From: Ardenticatenaceae bacterium
GTDB lineage: Bacteria; Chloroflexota; Anaerolineae; Promineifilales; Promineifilaceae
Reading direction: 5' to 3'
DNA: 64,000 bases
Assembly: GCA_011525915.1 (NCBI GenBank)
Contig: WYBM01000060.1
Span: 117,189 to 181,188, forward strand
In this document: one piece after another, positions 27,514-36,779 of the stretch
How positions within the stretch are numbered: the stretch's first letter is position 1
Layout: every line of letters starts with the position of its first letter
Made by a program: the position numbers and the translations under genes
The notes under the pieces: generated by a model
Told to the model about the DNA's origin: nothing
The model's input: only the letters and a program-made list of their open reading frames with translations
Databases searched by the model: none

Positions 27514-29217
27514 TCATTCTGCTCCTAAAATATAGTAATAATGGGCCTGGCCACCGGGTAGAATTTCCACCTCAACGTCTGGGTACGTGTCTTCGATCTG
27601 GGCGGCGATGTGAGCGGCGTCAGCAGCGGATACATCTGCGCCATAATAAAGAGAGATAAGCTCACGCTCATCCAGCGCCATCGCCGCCAACACCTGATGG
27701 AGCACGGCCGTCATGTCTGGCCCAGACGCACAGAGACGGCCGTTCACCACACCGATGATCTGGCCATCCTGCACCTCGACGCCGTCCAGGCTGACGGAGC
27801 GGGTAGCGCGGGTGATCTCCCCGGTAGCTACTTCTTGGGCACAGGTAGCCATCGCTACGGCCGTGGCTGCCAATTCGCCGTCTGGATCATAGGCCAGCAG
27901 CGAACTAAAACCCTGAGGGGCCGTGAGGGTGGGCACAACAGCCACTTCTTTGGGGCTGAGATCACGGGCTGCTTCTGCCGCCAGGATGATATTTTTGTTG
28001 TTGGGCAAAATAATGACCTTATCGGTGGGTACATCTTGAATGGCCTGGAATATCTCTTCCGTACTGGGGTTGTTTGTCTGGCCGCCATTAACCACATAGG
28101 CAACACCCAGACTGCGGAAGATGGCCGCCAACCCTTTTCCGGCAGCCACAGCTACCACGCCGATCTGCCCAGGCTCAATGGTGGGTACGGGCAGATCGGC
28201 CGGTACGGGCATCACCGGGGAGGCGCTATGGACAATCTCTTCCATTTGCATTTGCATGTTTTCTACCACCACGTCGGCAATATGCCCCAGGCTGATGCCG
28301 TATGAAAGGGGTTCACCAGGGTCTTTGACGTGGATGTGCACCTTGATCGTGGTTTCATCGCCGACGACAACGGTTGAGTCACCCATGGCATCTATGCGGG
28401 CACGCACCTCAGCCACGTTCAGGTTTTGGCCCATAAGGATAAACTGCACATCATAGGGATTCTCCAGGTGGCCGCTTTCGGGCATGGCCAGTTCCTGAGC
28501 AGTTACGGTGGTCTGCTGGGGAGCGGCTACGGCCGTGACTGCCTCCTCCAGGCTGCCCATCTGTCCGTTGACATAACGCAGCATGCCTTCCAGCACATAC
28601 ACCAACCCCTGCCCACCAGAATCCACCACACCCGCCTGTTTGAGGATGGGCAGCAGTTCCGGGGTGCGGTCCAATGCCTGCCGACATCGTTCCAACATGC
28701 GCTCCAGCAAGAAGCGTAGATCCAGGCTTTTGGCGGCAGCGTCAGCTGCTTCGGCTGCACCTTCGCGGATCACGGTCAGAATGGTACCTTCAACAGGGCG
28801 CATGACCCCGCCGTAAGCGGTATCGGCCGCGGTTTGCAGGGCCTGGGCCAGCTCTGGCGCACTAAAATGCTGCTTGTCTTTCAGGCCGCGCGCCAGGCCG
28901 CGCCATATCTGGCTAAGAATAACGCCGGAGTTGCCACGTGCGCCCATGAGCGCCCCCTGAGCCAGGGCATCGGCCGCTTTACCGGCATGAGTTTCGTCTT
29001 TGTCTTGCAAACGGGCATAAGCCGAGCGCATGGTCAGCAGCATATTCGTGCCTGTATCGCCGTCAGGTACGGGAAAGACGTTAAGCGAATTAACATGCTG
29101 ATGGTTTTGTTCCAGCCAGATAAGGCCAGCACGTGCCAGTTTTTTATACTGCTGACCGTTGCAGTGCAGCCATTTCTCCGGCACGGCCGTGACCTCGGCT
29201 AGGGTAGGTTGTGTCAC
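27514..29217 (-). CDS. fakA: Fatty-acid kinase FakA-like (DhaL/DAK2 domain)
   Basis: This 567-residue protein has an N-terminal DhaL-type ATP-binding domain with VFPVPDGDTGTNM (48-60, metal-binding Asp52 and Asp54) and RGNSGVILSQIWRG. A middle linker and a C-terminal FakB-interaction domain (DUF1949/DAK-related) follow. It phosphorylates fatty acids bound to DegV/FakB. The gene order asp23-fakA-degV-recG matches the conserved yloU-yloV-recG neighbourhood of Firmicutes, supporting the call. Confidence 0.92.
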   Translation of the reverse strand: MTQPTLAEVTAVPEKWLHCNGQQYKKLARAGLIWLEQNHQHVNSLNVFPVPDGDTGTNMLLTMRSAYARLQDKDETHAGKAADALAQGALMGARGNSGVILSQIWRGLARGLKDKQHFSAPELAQALQTAADTAYGGVMRPVEGTILTVIREGAAEAADAAAKSLDLRFLLERMLERCRQALDRTPELLPILKQAGVVDSGGQGLVYVLEGMLRYVNGQMGSLEEAVTAVAAPQQTTVTAQELAMPESGHLENPYDVQFILMGQNLNVAEVRARIDAMGDSTVVVGDETTIKVHIHVKDPGEPLSYGISLGHIADVVVENMQMQMEEIVHSASPVMPVPADLPVPTIEPGQIGVVAVAAGKGLAAIFRSLGVAYVVNGGQTNNPSTEEIFQAIQDVPTDKVIILPNNKNIILAAEAARDLSPKEVAVVPTLTAPQGFSSLLAYDPDGELAATAVAMATCAQEVATGEITRATRSVSLDGVEVQDGQIIGVVNGRLCASGPDMTAVLHQVLAAMALDERELISLYYGADVSAADAAHIAAQIEDTYPDVEVEILPGGQAHYYYILGAE

Positions 29218-29236
29218 GGGACTTCCTTCCTCTCGT

Positions 29237-29265
29237 TCAGTTTTTAGTATTCAGGGTTTAGTGTT
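29237..29265. repeat. Degenerate CAGT/TAGT repeat
   Basis: A short run of TTCAGT/TTTAGT-like units lies between asp23 and fakA. It is the weakest member of the family. Confidence 0.45.
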
Positions 29266-29305
29266 TGGTAGGCCGAGCAACTCATGTCAGCCTGCCAAAC
29301 ACCGA

Positions 29306-29665
29306 TTACTGCTCTTCCCGATTTAGCCGCAGCCCCTGCACATAAACATTTACCTCGTGTACGGGCAGGCTAAGGGCTTTTTCCAGGTGAAATTTTACCG
29401 TGTGCTGAATACTTTCGGCCACGGTTTTAATACGCACGCCGTATTCTACGATGACGTAAACATCAATGACAATGCCACCGTCACGTAAAGTCACATCAAT
29501 GCCTCGCCGGCTGTCACGGGCAATTAACTTGGCGATGCCCGTTGCCAGATTTTTGTCTGCCATGCCAACCACACCGTAGCATTGGTTAATGGCCTGGTTA
29601 GCAATTGTAGATACGGCCGTCGTAGAAATATCTATCATGCCAAAATTATCATGGTGTACAGTCAT
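29306..29665 (-). CDS. Asp23/Gls24 family envelope-stress protein
   Basis: The protein has about 119 residues from the ATG at 29665; an upstream in-frame extension to 29734 lacks family similarity. The Asp23 pattern is clear: IDISTTAVSTIANQAINQCYGVVGM, DVTLRDGGIVIDVYVIVEYG, and VAESIQHTVKFHLEKALSLPVHEVNVYVQG. Family members sit at the membrane and are linked to envelope homeostasis. It precedes fakA as in many genomes. Confidence 0.92.
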   Translation of the reverse strand: MTVHHDNFGMIDISTTAVSTIANQAINQCYGVVGMADKNLATGIAKLIARDSRRGIDVTLRDGGIVIDVYVIVEYGVRIKTVAESIQHTVKFHLEKALSLPVHEVNVYVQGLRLNREEQ

Positions 29666-29862
29666 AGTTAATACTGGAGATAAGAGCTTGGCTGCGTGGG
29701 CAACCTGCAACTTCTCATCTCCAGCCCCTCGCAAGTGTAATCTGTTATGTTCGTCTCACAGGTCCAGGTTAAGGCGATGTTGTCTCTTAACCTTCACCAG
29801 AGTTTTTTAACTTGTTACCAATGACGTTAACCATAGATTGTATCACAAGCAGCGCAGATGGG

Positions 29863-30810
29863 TTATGATGGTTCCAACGTGGCAGCCAGAATGGTTTTGG
29901 CGCCAGCGGTATAGAGAGCGGCGCGCACGGTGGCGGCGGTTTTGGGTGTTACCAGGGCGATCATATTCCCGCCCCGGCCAGCGCCGCTGAGCTTGGCCCC
30001 CAGGGCACCGGCATTTGCGGCGGCCGTCACCAGCGTATCCAGCTCCGGTGATGACACTGTCATTTCTTGCAGCCAGGCATGGTTTTCAACCATCAATGCG
30101 CCGAGGGTGGCCGTGTCACCCGCTTCAATGGCGGCACGTGCGGCCACGGCAATATGGCCGCAGCCGTCAAAGATCGCTTCAAATTTCTCTGGGGCTGCCT
30201 GCCATTGGCGGCGCACATCACCGACAGCCACTCTGGTACTGCTGCGCACACCAGTATCGGCCACCAGCAGGTGAAGGGGCTGGGCTACGGTAAAAGGTTC
30301 AAGGTGGTTACCAGATGCCTGCCGTACAAAATAGACGGGCATCTCATAAGCTACCACCGTATTGTCGATGCCGCTGGGGGTACCGTGGTGGATTTTTTCA
30401 ACTTCATAGGTCAGGGCAGATACCCACGCGTTGGTGGCCAGATGGCCCACCCCTAAAAAGCTGGCCAGCGCCCGAATGACCGCGGCGGTGATAGCGGCGC
30501 CGCTGCCCAACCCGCTGGCTACTGGTATCTGGCTGCTGACAGTGATGGTGAGGTCTGGTAACGTTGGGCGGTTCACGGCCGTTTGTACCTGCCATATCAC
30601 GGCAGCAATAGGGTCATCTGGCGACGCGTCGGTGAGCATGATGTCCTGGCCTAAATCGGGGGCAATGAGACGGATGCCCGGTTGGGTGCCAGGGCTGACG
30701 ACGGCCGTGGCTTTAAGCTGCGAAAGAGGCACAGCGATGGCCGGACGGCCGTAGACCACCGCGTGTTCGCCAAAAAGAATGATTTTACCTGGGGCAGTTG
30801 CAGAGACCAT
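29863..30810 (-). CDS. mvk: Mevalonate kinase
   Basis: This GHMP kinase of about 315 residues has family signatures PGKIILFGEHAVVYG (8-22), PVASGLGSGAAITAAVIRAL (the ATP loop) and the C-terminal KLSGAGRGGNMIAL. It would phosphorylate mevalonate in the mevalonate isoprenoid pathway. An earlier GTG at 30828 is possible; I chose the ATG because family proteins start at this point. It follows a UbiA-type prenyl-phosphate enzyme by only a few bases. With crtB/crtI farther on, it indicates isoprenoid and carotenoid metabolism. Confidence 0.93.
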   Translation of the reverse strand: MVSATAPGKIILFGEHAVVYGRPAIAVPLSQLKATAVVSPGTQPGIRLIAPDLGQDIMLTDASPDDPIAAVIWQVQTAVNRPTLPDLTITVSSQIPVASGLGSGAAITAAVIRALASFLGVGHLATNAWVSALTYEVEKIHHGTPSGIDNTVVAYEMPVYFVRQASGNHLEPFTVAQPLHLLVADTGVRSSTRVAVGDVRRQWQAAPEKFEAIFDGCGHIAVAARAAIEAGDTATLGALMVENHAWLQEMTVSSPELDTLVTAAANAGALGAKLSGAGRGGNMIALVTPKTAATVRAALYTAGAKTILAATLEPS

Positions 30811-30833
30811 ACAGTTTGGCAGTGACACTCACC

Positions 30834-31703
30834 TTAAAAAACATAGATCACAATAAAGACCGTTATGGCAAAAAGCGCAATGGTCGCTTGCAATGGCCGG
30901 TCACGCAGGGCAATTTCCTCTGGGGCACCACCTTCATGCCGCACATGAATGAGGTACAGGTACCTAAAAATGCCATACATTAAAAACGGAATGGTAAGCA
31001 TCATGGTATGGTTAGCCGGCAGCCCCTCAGCCAGGAAAGTGTAAAGGCTGTAAAAGACAAGGACACTGGTGGTGACCAGCCCCAACATGCGGTCAATTAA
31101 ATCCAGATTGTACTGTTTAAGGATTTTGCGATGCCGGCCGGCGGCGTCCCCCAACAGCACCAACTCATGTCGCCGCTTGCCCAACACCAAAAAGAGTGCC
31201 AGGAAACCACCAAACAGGTAAAGCCAGGGGGAAAAACGCTCCACTTCAATCACGGCCACACCAGAAGCAATTCGCAGTACAAAGCCCAGGGCCACAACCA
31301 GCACATCAAACAACACCACATTTTTCAGCCAGAACGTGTAGGCGATCTGGCTCAGCAGGTAAGTCAGCAAGATGAGGGCAAATTCCAGAGAGAGCCAATA
31401 ACCAGCCGCCAGCGTGCCCATAGCAAAAATCACTGCGGCAATCATGGCTGTTGTCGGGCTTAATTCACCGGCAGGCAACGGCCGTAACCGTTTGGTAGGG
31501 TGCTGGCGGTCACTCTCAATATCGCTCAGGTCATTCATGAGGTACACGGCACTTGACATAAGACAAAGCAGGATAAAAGCGGCAATGGTGTGCCCTAGAT
31601 AAACTGGTTCCAGCAGCTTTTCATCAAAAAAAAGGGCCACAAAGACAAACCCATTTTTAGGCCACTGGCGTGGTCGCATTGTTTTAAATAAGGCAATCAG
31701 CAC
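30834..31703 (-). CDS. Decaprenyl-phosphate phosphoribosyltransferase (UbiA family)
   Basis: This 289-residue membrane protein has eight or nine helices. The first Asp-rich motif is NDLSDIESDRQHPTKRLRP (metal and pyrophosphate binding). The N-terminus KTMRPRQWPKNGFVFVALFF and the KNVVLFDVLVVALGFVLR segment are typical of DPPR synthases, which attach phosphoribosyl to polyprenyl phosphate. In actinobacteria this leads to arabinan; here it may supply a cell-surface sugar. It is likely co-transcribed with mvk. A generic prenyltransferase is the alternative. Confidence 0.85.
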   Translation of the reverse strand: MLIALFKTMRPRQWPKNGFVFVALFFDEKLLEPVYLGHTIAAFILLCLMSSAVYLMNDLSDIESDRQHPTKRLRPLPAGELSPTTAMIAAVIFAMGTLAAGYWLSLEFALILLTYLLSQIAYTFWLKNVVLFDVLVVALGFVLRIASGVAVIEVERFSPWLYLFGGFLALFLVLGKRRHELVLLGDAAGRHRKILKQYNLDLIDRMLGLVTTSVLVFYSLYTFLAEGLPANHTMMLTIPFLMYGIFRYLYLIHVRHEGGAPEEIALRDRPLQATIALFAITVFIVIYVF

Positions 31704-31858
31704 AAGGGTCTCCTTTTTATAACATACAAGTTACGATTATATGGCACGGCCGTACCATGTGCATCATTTTCGGTTTCGGTCATCATCCCTTATAATCCAC
31801 ATGGGCTTGTGCCCAATCTACCAACTGTTTGTACGGGGCAGCTTGTTACTAAAGTAAT

Positions 31859-33286
31859 GTGAAGGTGAGCCAATTGGATAAAAAAAGACGTAAAAATTAC
31901 CAGCTCCTGGCAGAGATGACCCGGCTGCGCCAGCGCAACGCCGAGTTAGAAGCTGCGCTGCTAAAGCGCGGCCCCACCCAAACTACCAGCGTATGCATTT
32001 CCGGTATTACCATGACTTGGGACGCAAGCCAAGGGTTGTTTGCCTGTGAAGGGCTGCCGGTCATTATGCTTTGGGTAGACACCACCCTCATGGGGCTCAT
32101 GGCCGGGGTCCAAAAGATGGTAGGGACAGAGCGTTTTGTCCTGGCTCTGCAAAGCGAAGGGCGAAACAGTGTCGCTGCCGATTGGCAGGTCATCTCCCGG
32201 TTCCCCACGTTTCCAGAAGGGTTTGCCGCCATTGCCACTATGGCGGCCGTCGCTGGTTGGGGTCATTGGCAACTCATGTCACTGCATGAGGAAAAACAGG
32301 AAGCCACTATCCGTGTGTATAACAGTTGGGAAGGCGCCTACCAACGGACAATGCAGGTGTGTTGGGGCAGCGGCATGTTAGCTGGCAAGATGGCCGGGTA
32401 TTGTACCCGACTGTTTGGCGCCAACTGCTGGGCTGAACAAACAGCCTATATTGCCAACGGGGATGCCTATGATGAATTTGTCATACGGCCGTCTGATCGC
32501 ACCATCGAGGCCGACATTGAAAAACTCCTGGCCACTGATCAGGCTACCCGCGCCGATTATGCCGTAGCGCTGCAAACGCTGCGCCAGGAAATTGCCGCCC
32601 GCCAGGTGATAGAAAGGGAGTTGCGCCAACATCAGGAATATCTGGAACAGCGGGTGTATGAACGCACCCGTGAACTGGCCCAGGCCAAAGCCCGGGCTGA
32701 AGCTCGCAGTCAGGAAGCCGAGATAGCCAACCACGCTAAGAGCGAATTCCTGGCTAATATGAGCCACGAACTGCGCACGCCGCTCAACGTCATTTTGGGT
32801 TACACTCATGTACTGTGCCGCGACACCACCCTGTCGCCTGAAATCCAGGATATTCTAAAGGTTATCACGCGCAGCAGCCAACAGCTGCGGGCACTCATTA
32901 ATCGACTGTTGGACCTGTCAAAGGCTGAGGCAAGCAACATAACGCTAGATGGCTTCCTCCCGCAGCCACCCCATACGTCAAAACCGTTTGCCACACAGCC
33001 GCAGCACTTAGATGTAGCGTATCATGAGGATGAGACGGATAATACACAAGTGAAGGCAGTGTTGACCCCACCCTGGGATGCAACACACTTACGATCGCAA
33101 GCAGCCACATTGCCCTCAGAGACACGACATGCACTGCAAGAGGCAGCACTGCGTGTGGACATGGAGGCAACACAGACATTAATTACGGCCGTGGCCCCTA
33201 TCAACAGCCCTCTGGCCGAGGCATTACAAATCATGGCAGCTAATTTTGACTTTGAACAAATTTTATACCTGCTGCAGACCAAGTAA
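31859..33286 (+). CDS. Histidine-kinase-like protein lacking the ATPase domain
   Basis: This 475-residue protein has a basic coiled N-terminus, a sensor region with a V4R-like segment (GSGMLAGKMAGYCTRLFG, then CWAEQTAYIANGD, about 170-210) and a coiled coil (230-290). A complete DHp helix pair follows, with FLANMSHELRTPLN and His303. The HATPase_c N, G1 and G2 boxes that should follow are absent. Instead a linker leads to the short C-terminal helical domain (about 400-475) normally seen at the end of hybrid kinases. This suggests internal loss of the ATPase and receiver domains, so the protein probably cannot phosphorylate itself. A response regulator follows at 33365. The start is GTG; a TTG at 31874 with an AAGGTGA site is an alternative. 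Confidence 0.8.
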   Translation: MKVSQLDKKRRKNYQLLAEMTRLRQRNAELEAALLKRGPTQTTSVCISGITMTWDASQGLFACEGLPVIMLWVDTTLMGLMAGVQKMVGTERFVLALQSEGRNSVAADWQVISRFPTFPEGFAAIATMAAVAGWGHWQLMSLHEEKQEATIRVYNSWEGAYQRTMQVCWGSGMLAGKMAGYCTRLFGANCWAEQTAYIANGDAYDEFVIRPSDRTIEADIEKLLATDQATRADYAVALQTLRQEIAARQVIERELRQHQEYLEQRVYERTRELAQAKARAEARSQEAEIANHAKSEFLANMSHELRTPLNVILGYTHVLCRDTTLSPEIQDILKVITRSSQQLRALINRLLDLSKAEASNITLDGFLPQPPHTSKPFATQPQHLDVAYHEDETDNTQVKAVLTPPWDATHLRSQAATLPSETRHALQEAALRVDMEATQTLITAVAPINSPLAEALQIMAANFDFEQILYLLQTK

Positions 33287-33364
33287 AAGCAGCGGGTTAT
33301 ATATAGCCTTCTGATGCCTGGCAACTTCTGAAAACCGTCAGACCATAAAAGTTCCATGTGAGTT

Positions 33365-34036
33365 ATGAGCGAACAAACACCACTTGCATCTATTGCCCGT
33401 GCCCCTCACGCCGGGGCAGAGGTTCTGGTTGTTGATGATACCCGTGAAAATTTGCGCCTGTTGGTGCGTCTGTTGGTAGAGCGCGGCTACAAAGTGCGGC
33501 CGGCGTCCAACGGCCGTATGGCCCTTACCGCCGCCCAAATTTCGCCGCCAGATCTCATTCTATTAGACATCATGATGCCGGAAATAGATGGTTACGAGGT
33601 GTGCGCCCAGTTAAAAGCAGATAAAAACACCTGTGATATTCCCATCATCTTCATCAGCGCTTTACATAACACCGCAGACATCGTGCGCGCCTTTACCGCC
33701 GGTGGGGTAGATTATATTACCAAACCTTTTCAGGCTGAAGAAGTGTTGGCCCGTGTCAATACGCACCTGACCATCCGCAAATTACAGCAAGAGATGGTCA
33801 TCAAAAACCAGCAGCTGCAAACGCAGAACGAAGCGCTGCAAACCGCTTTAGCCAGTGTCAAAACCCTGAGCGGCCTGCTGCCTATTTGTGCAAGCTGTAA
33901 AAAAATCCGTGATGACGAAGGCTACTGGCACACCGTAGAAGTGTATATTCGTGACCATTCAGACGCTATTTTCAGCCACGGCATTTGCCCGGATTGCATG
34001 CTGGTACTTTACCCCAAACATTCACCTAAGGAATGA
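33365..34036 (+). CDS. Response regulator with C-terminal zinc-knuckle-like tail
   Basis: This 223-residue protein has a receiver domain (19-130) with acidic pair DD24-25, phospho-acceptor Asp68 in LILLDIMMPEIDGYE and the ITKPF lysine near 118. A coiled coil (about 130-165) follows, then the tail ICASCKKIRDDEGYW and SHGICPDC. This tail recurs in cyanobacterial and Chloroflexota regulators and may bind metal. There is no DNA-binding domain. It lies 78 bp after the kinase-like gene, its probable functional neighbour, although that kinase lacks an ATPase. Confidence 0.9.
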   Translation: MSEQTPLASIARAPHAGAEVLVVDDTRENLRLLVRLLVERGYKVRPASNGRMALTAAQISPPDLILLDIMMPEIDGYEVCAQLKADKNTCDIPIIFISALHNTADIVRAFTAGGVDYITKPFQAEEVLARVNTHLTIRKLQQEMVIKNQQLQTQNEALQTALASVKTLSGLLPICASCKKIRDDEGYWHTVEVYIRDHSDAIFSHGICPDCMLVLYPKHSPKE

Positions 34037-34108
34037 TCTGATCAACTGTTTATTTGCCTGCCGTCAGGCTTGTTTTGCCTTTAGCCAGATGCCTCAAACC
34101 CATCCTTT

Positions 34109-35608
34109 TCAGCCACAACCATCCATTTCTTCCAGCAGCCGCACGGCCGTCAGACGGGCGGAAACAAGCGCTGTAGGTACACCAGTGCCCGGATGGGTGC
34201 TGGCGCCCACAAAATAGAGATTGCGATAATGCTTATGCCGGTTACCCGGCCGCAAATAGCCAAGCTGTGTTAAGGTGTGGCCCAGGCCGTGTGTGGCCCC
34301 CTTGGCCAGATTATACCGTTTACGCCAGGAGAGCGGCGTGTAATTTACCTCAAATTTCAGGTGTTCTTGCAGATCATGGATGCCTACTGACGCCAAACGC
34401 TTAAAAACTGCCTGCCGTGCCCGATGCCGAATCTGGGGCCAATCCTGCTCACCCGCGTCGTCTAGATGGCCCACGGGCACAATAGCGATCAAGGTTTCTT
34501 CACCTGGCGGGGCCATAGAGGCATCCAGCCGGGCTGGTGCATGGATATAAAGGCTGGGGTTTTGCGGCAGCGTCAACTCTTTGATGATGCTGTCAAAGTT
34601 TCCACGATAGTCGTCGGCCAAAAAGAGGGTATGGGGCGGCAGTTCCGGGTAGGGTTTATCTACCCCCCAAAAGAAGCTGACCACCGAACAGGAGTAGCGT
34701 TTGCGCTTCATTTGCTGCGCAGCCCCATCGGAGGGAAGCAGATTTTGGTAGACATAAGGCAGATCAGCATTGGCGACAATGGCCGTTGCTTGCAAGCAGC
34801 GGCCATCTTCTAACATTACCCCTGTTACAGCTGAGCCTTTTACCATGATTTCGGCGACGGCCGTGCCGAAGGCAAACGTCACACCCGCGGCCTGGGCAAT
34901 TTTTACCAGCACTTCCACCACCCGGTATAAGCCTCCCTTGGGGTACCAGACGCCATGTGCCATCTCTGTATACGGCATCATGGAAAAAGTGGCTGGCGCT
35001 TCAAAAGGACTCAACCCCATGTATACATCCTGAAAGGTAAAGGCCGCCTTTAACCGTGGATGATTAAAGTAGTGAGACATGTTATCGTAATGTTTGGCCA
35101 ATGGCTTGAGTTGGAATAAAAGCGGTATATTGCCCAGTGAGAAAAAGTTGGTTGCCGTACGGAAGTCACGGTTAACCAGCCTCTCCATCGCCAGATGGTA
35201 ATGGCGGTACCCTTCATCCAGGTAACGCAAAAGCCCCTGGAAGCTGCCCGGTTCAATGCCTTCTAACTGCTCTTGCATATGCTTCATGTCAGACGTAAGC
35301 GCCAGGCGGCTGTTGTCATCAAAGACCAGGTGGTAGGTTGGGTCTACCCGCTGTAAATCCAGCAGGTCAGGCATAGATGCGCCCAAAGCGGCAAATTCTG
35401 CCTCGTAAACCAGGGGCATGACAAACAGCGTAGGCCCGGCATCAAAATGGTGGCCCTCTCTCACAAACCGATCACAACGACCGCCAGGGCGGGCATTCTT
35501 TTCCACAACGGTAACCTGTAGACCTTGCTGCGCCAGGTGTGCGGCCGTGGCAATACCACCAATGCCCGCACCGATAACAATGACTGAAGGTGTGCCCATC
35601 ACATTCAT
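34109..35608 (-). CDS. crtI: Phytoene desaturase family protein
   Basis: This 499-residue FAD-dependent carotenoid desaturase has the dinucleotide-binding motif VIVIGAGIGGIATAAHL (9-25) followed by VVEKNARPGGRCDRF, HHFDAGPTLFVMP, and the C-terminal NLYFVGASTHPGTGVPTAL typical of CrtI. It introduces double bases into phytoene toward lycopene. It overlaps crtB (ATGA), the same pairing as in most bacterial carotenoid operons. Related enzymes such as CrtN or CrtD cannot be fully excluded. Confidence 0.93.
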   Translation of the reverse strand: MNVMGTPSVIVIGAGIGGIATAAHLAQQGLQVTVVEKNARPGGRCDRFVREGHHFDAGPTLFVMPLVYEAEFAALGASMPDLLDLQRVDPTYHLVFDDNSRLALTSDMKHMQEQLEGIEPGSFQGLLRYLDEGYRHYHLAMERLVNRDFRTATNFFSLGNIPLLFQLKPLAKHYDNMSHYFNHPRLKAAFTFQDVYMGLSPFEAPATFSMMPYTEMAHGVWYPKGGLYRVVEVLVKIAQAAGVTFAFGTAVAEIMVKGSAVTGVMLEDGRCLQATAIVANADLPYVYQNLLPSDGAAQQMKRKRYSCSVVSFFWGVDKPYPELPPHTLFLADDYRGNFDSIIKELTLPQNPSLYIHAPARLDASMAPPGEETLIAIVPVGHLDDAGEQDWPQIRHRARQAVFKRLASVGIHDLQEHLKFEVNYTPLSWRKRYNLAKGATHGLGHTLTQLGYLRPGNRHKHYRNLYFVGASTHPGTGVPTALVSARLTAVRLLEEMDGCG

Positions 35609-36627
35609 CCGGCCACCTCCGTAAAAGGTGTTGCGTTGATCATTGGGGTGCGCCTGGCCGGCAGCGAAGGGCGGATTATCTGCCCTAATGCCGTTAACCC
35701 CATCTTCAGCCCGGCCCGTTTGCTTTTACGTTCCGGGTAAACAGGGCGCAGGCTATAGCCATCTTTTTCAATGGCGTCCAGCACCACCTCAAAGCGAGCA
35801 ATGTAGGCATACCCGGCCAGGCGGCAGCGCCGGTTTTCTACCCGGGCCAGGTAAGCCCGGCTGGTGGCAAAACAACGCCGTGCCAGTTGCACACGTTCTT
35901 GCACCCAGGTTCGGTAAGCTTCATGATTCACTTCGACCGGGGAGATGCCTTGACTCGCAAGGAAATCCTGGGGGACATTGTAGTAACCAACGGCCGTGTC
36001 TTCCATAGCATCACGCAGCATGTGGGTGATATGTGCCCCGGTCACCGCTACATACCGGGTATCATCTTGCGGGGCGGCCTGGTTATGGCCGATGAAGTAA
36101 TGCAGTGCCTCGGTCACGGCCGTGGCCAGACAGCGCGTATATGCCGCCAGCTCCTCTGGGGCAATTAAGCGCCCTTTACGCTCAGCATCAAACGCCATCA
36201 CCGCCATCATCTGCTCGATGTATGTTTGCAGACCATGGTTAGCTGTTGGCGCACCGTGGATCAGATCGGCCACCAGGTATTCTGCCGGGCACAGGCCGGT
36301 TGGCCATTCCCCCTGGTAGCAGCGGGTTATGATCGCCTGCTGCCGGCCTAAAAAAGCAAGTCGTTCTACCTTTGTCAGTTGCTCCTGATCAACCATATCA
36401 TCAACCCAGCGGAAATAAGCGTAAGCGCGATAGGCGTCAGCCACCAACGGACGGTCAACCAGGTAGCGAATAGTAAAATAGGTCTGGGCACTGGCTTCCC
36501 TGGTAATTGAAGCTGCCAGGGCAGAGGTTGAGAGAGGGCGAACCGTTTGTTGATCGCGGCGCGTGATGTGTGCCGCTGGTTGGGCCAGTCGCGTCAATTT
36601 GTATGAAGATAACATAGGGAAGGACAT
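35605..36627 (-). CDS. crtB: Phytoene/squalene synthase
   Basis: This 340-residue isoprenoid head-to-head synthase has the first Asp-rich motif DDMVD at residues 76-80 and the second in RDAMEDTAVGYYNVP. YRAYAYFRWVDD marks the family. It condenses two geranylgeranyl-diphosphate molecules into phytoene. With crtI directly downstream it probably begins a carotenoid pathway. The first 40 residues look like a loosely conserved extension. Confidence 0.92.
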   Translation of the reverse strand: MSFPMLSSYKLTRLAQPAAHITRRDQQTVRPLSTSALAASITREASAQTYFTIRYLVDRPLVADAYRAYAYFRWVDDMVDQEQLTKVERLAFLGRQQAIITRCYQGEWPTGLCPAEYLVADLIHGAPTANHGLQTYIEQMMAVMAFDAERKGRLIAPEELAAYTRCLATAVTEALHYFIGHNQAAPQDDTRYVAVTGAHITHMLRDAMEDTAVGYYNVPQDFLASQGISPVEVNHEAYRTWVQERVQLARRCFATSRAYLARVENRRCRLAGYAYIARFEVVLDAIEKDGYSLRPVYPERKSKRAGLKMGLTALGQIIRPSLPARRTPMINATPFTEVAG

Positions 36628-36779
36628 TTAATTCACCTCATGCGTCATTAACTGGTTTTAAGCATCACCAGATGCAGATTGTGAAATTCATCACATCCCT
36701 GTACGTCAGTAACCATCATTTGTTGCCAAATCTGGTGGGCGGCTCATGTGCACTCAGGTAATTCACCGCTGCCCCTGCT

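Noticed and set aside
27610..28305. A 231-codon plus-strand frame opposite fakA
   Set aside because: It is His/Gly-rich shadow coding of the FakA gene with no independent signal.
31741..31858. Promoter with TATAAT near 31791 for the kinase-like gene
   Set aside because: A -10-like box is present but no -35 at a sensible distance, so I did not list it as a feature.
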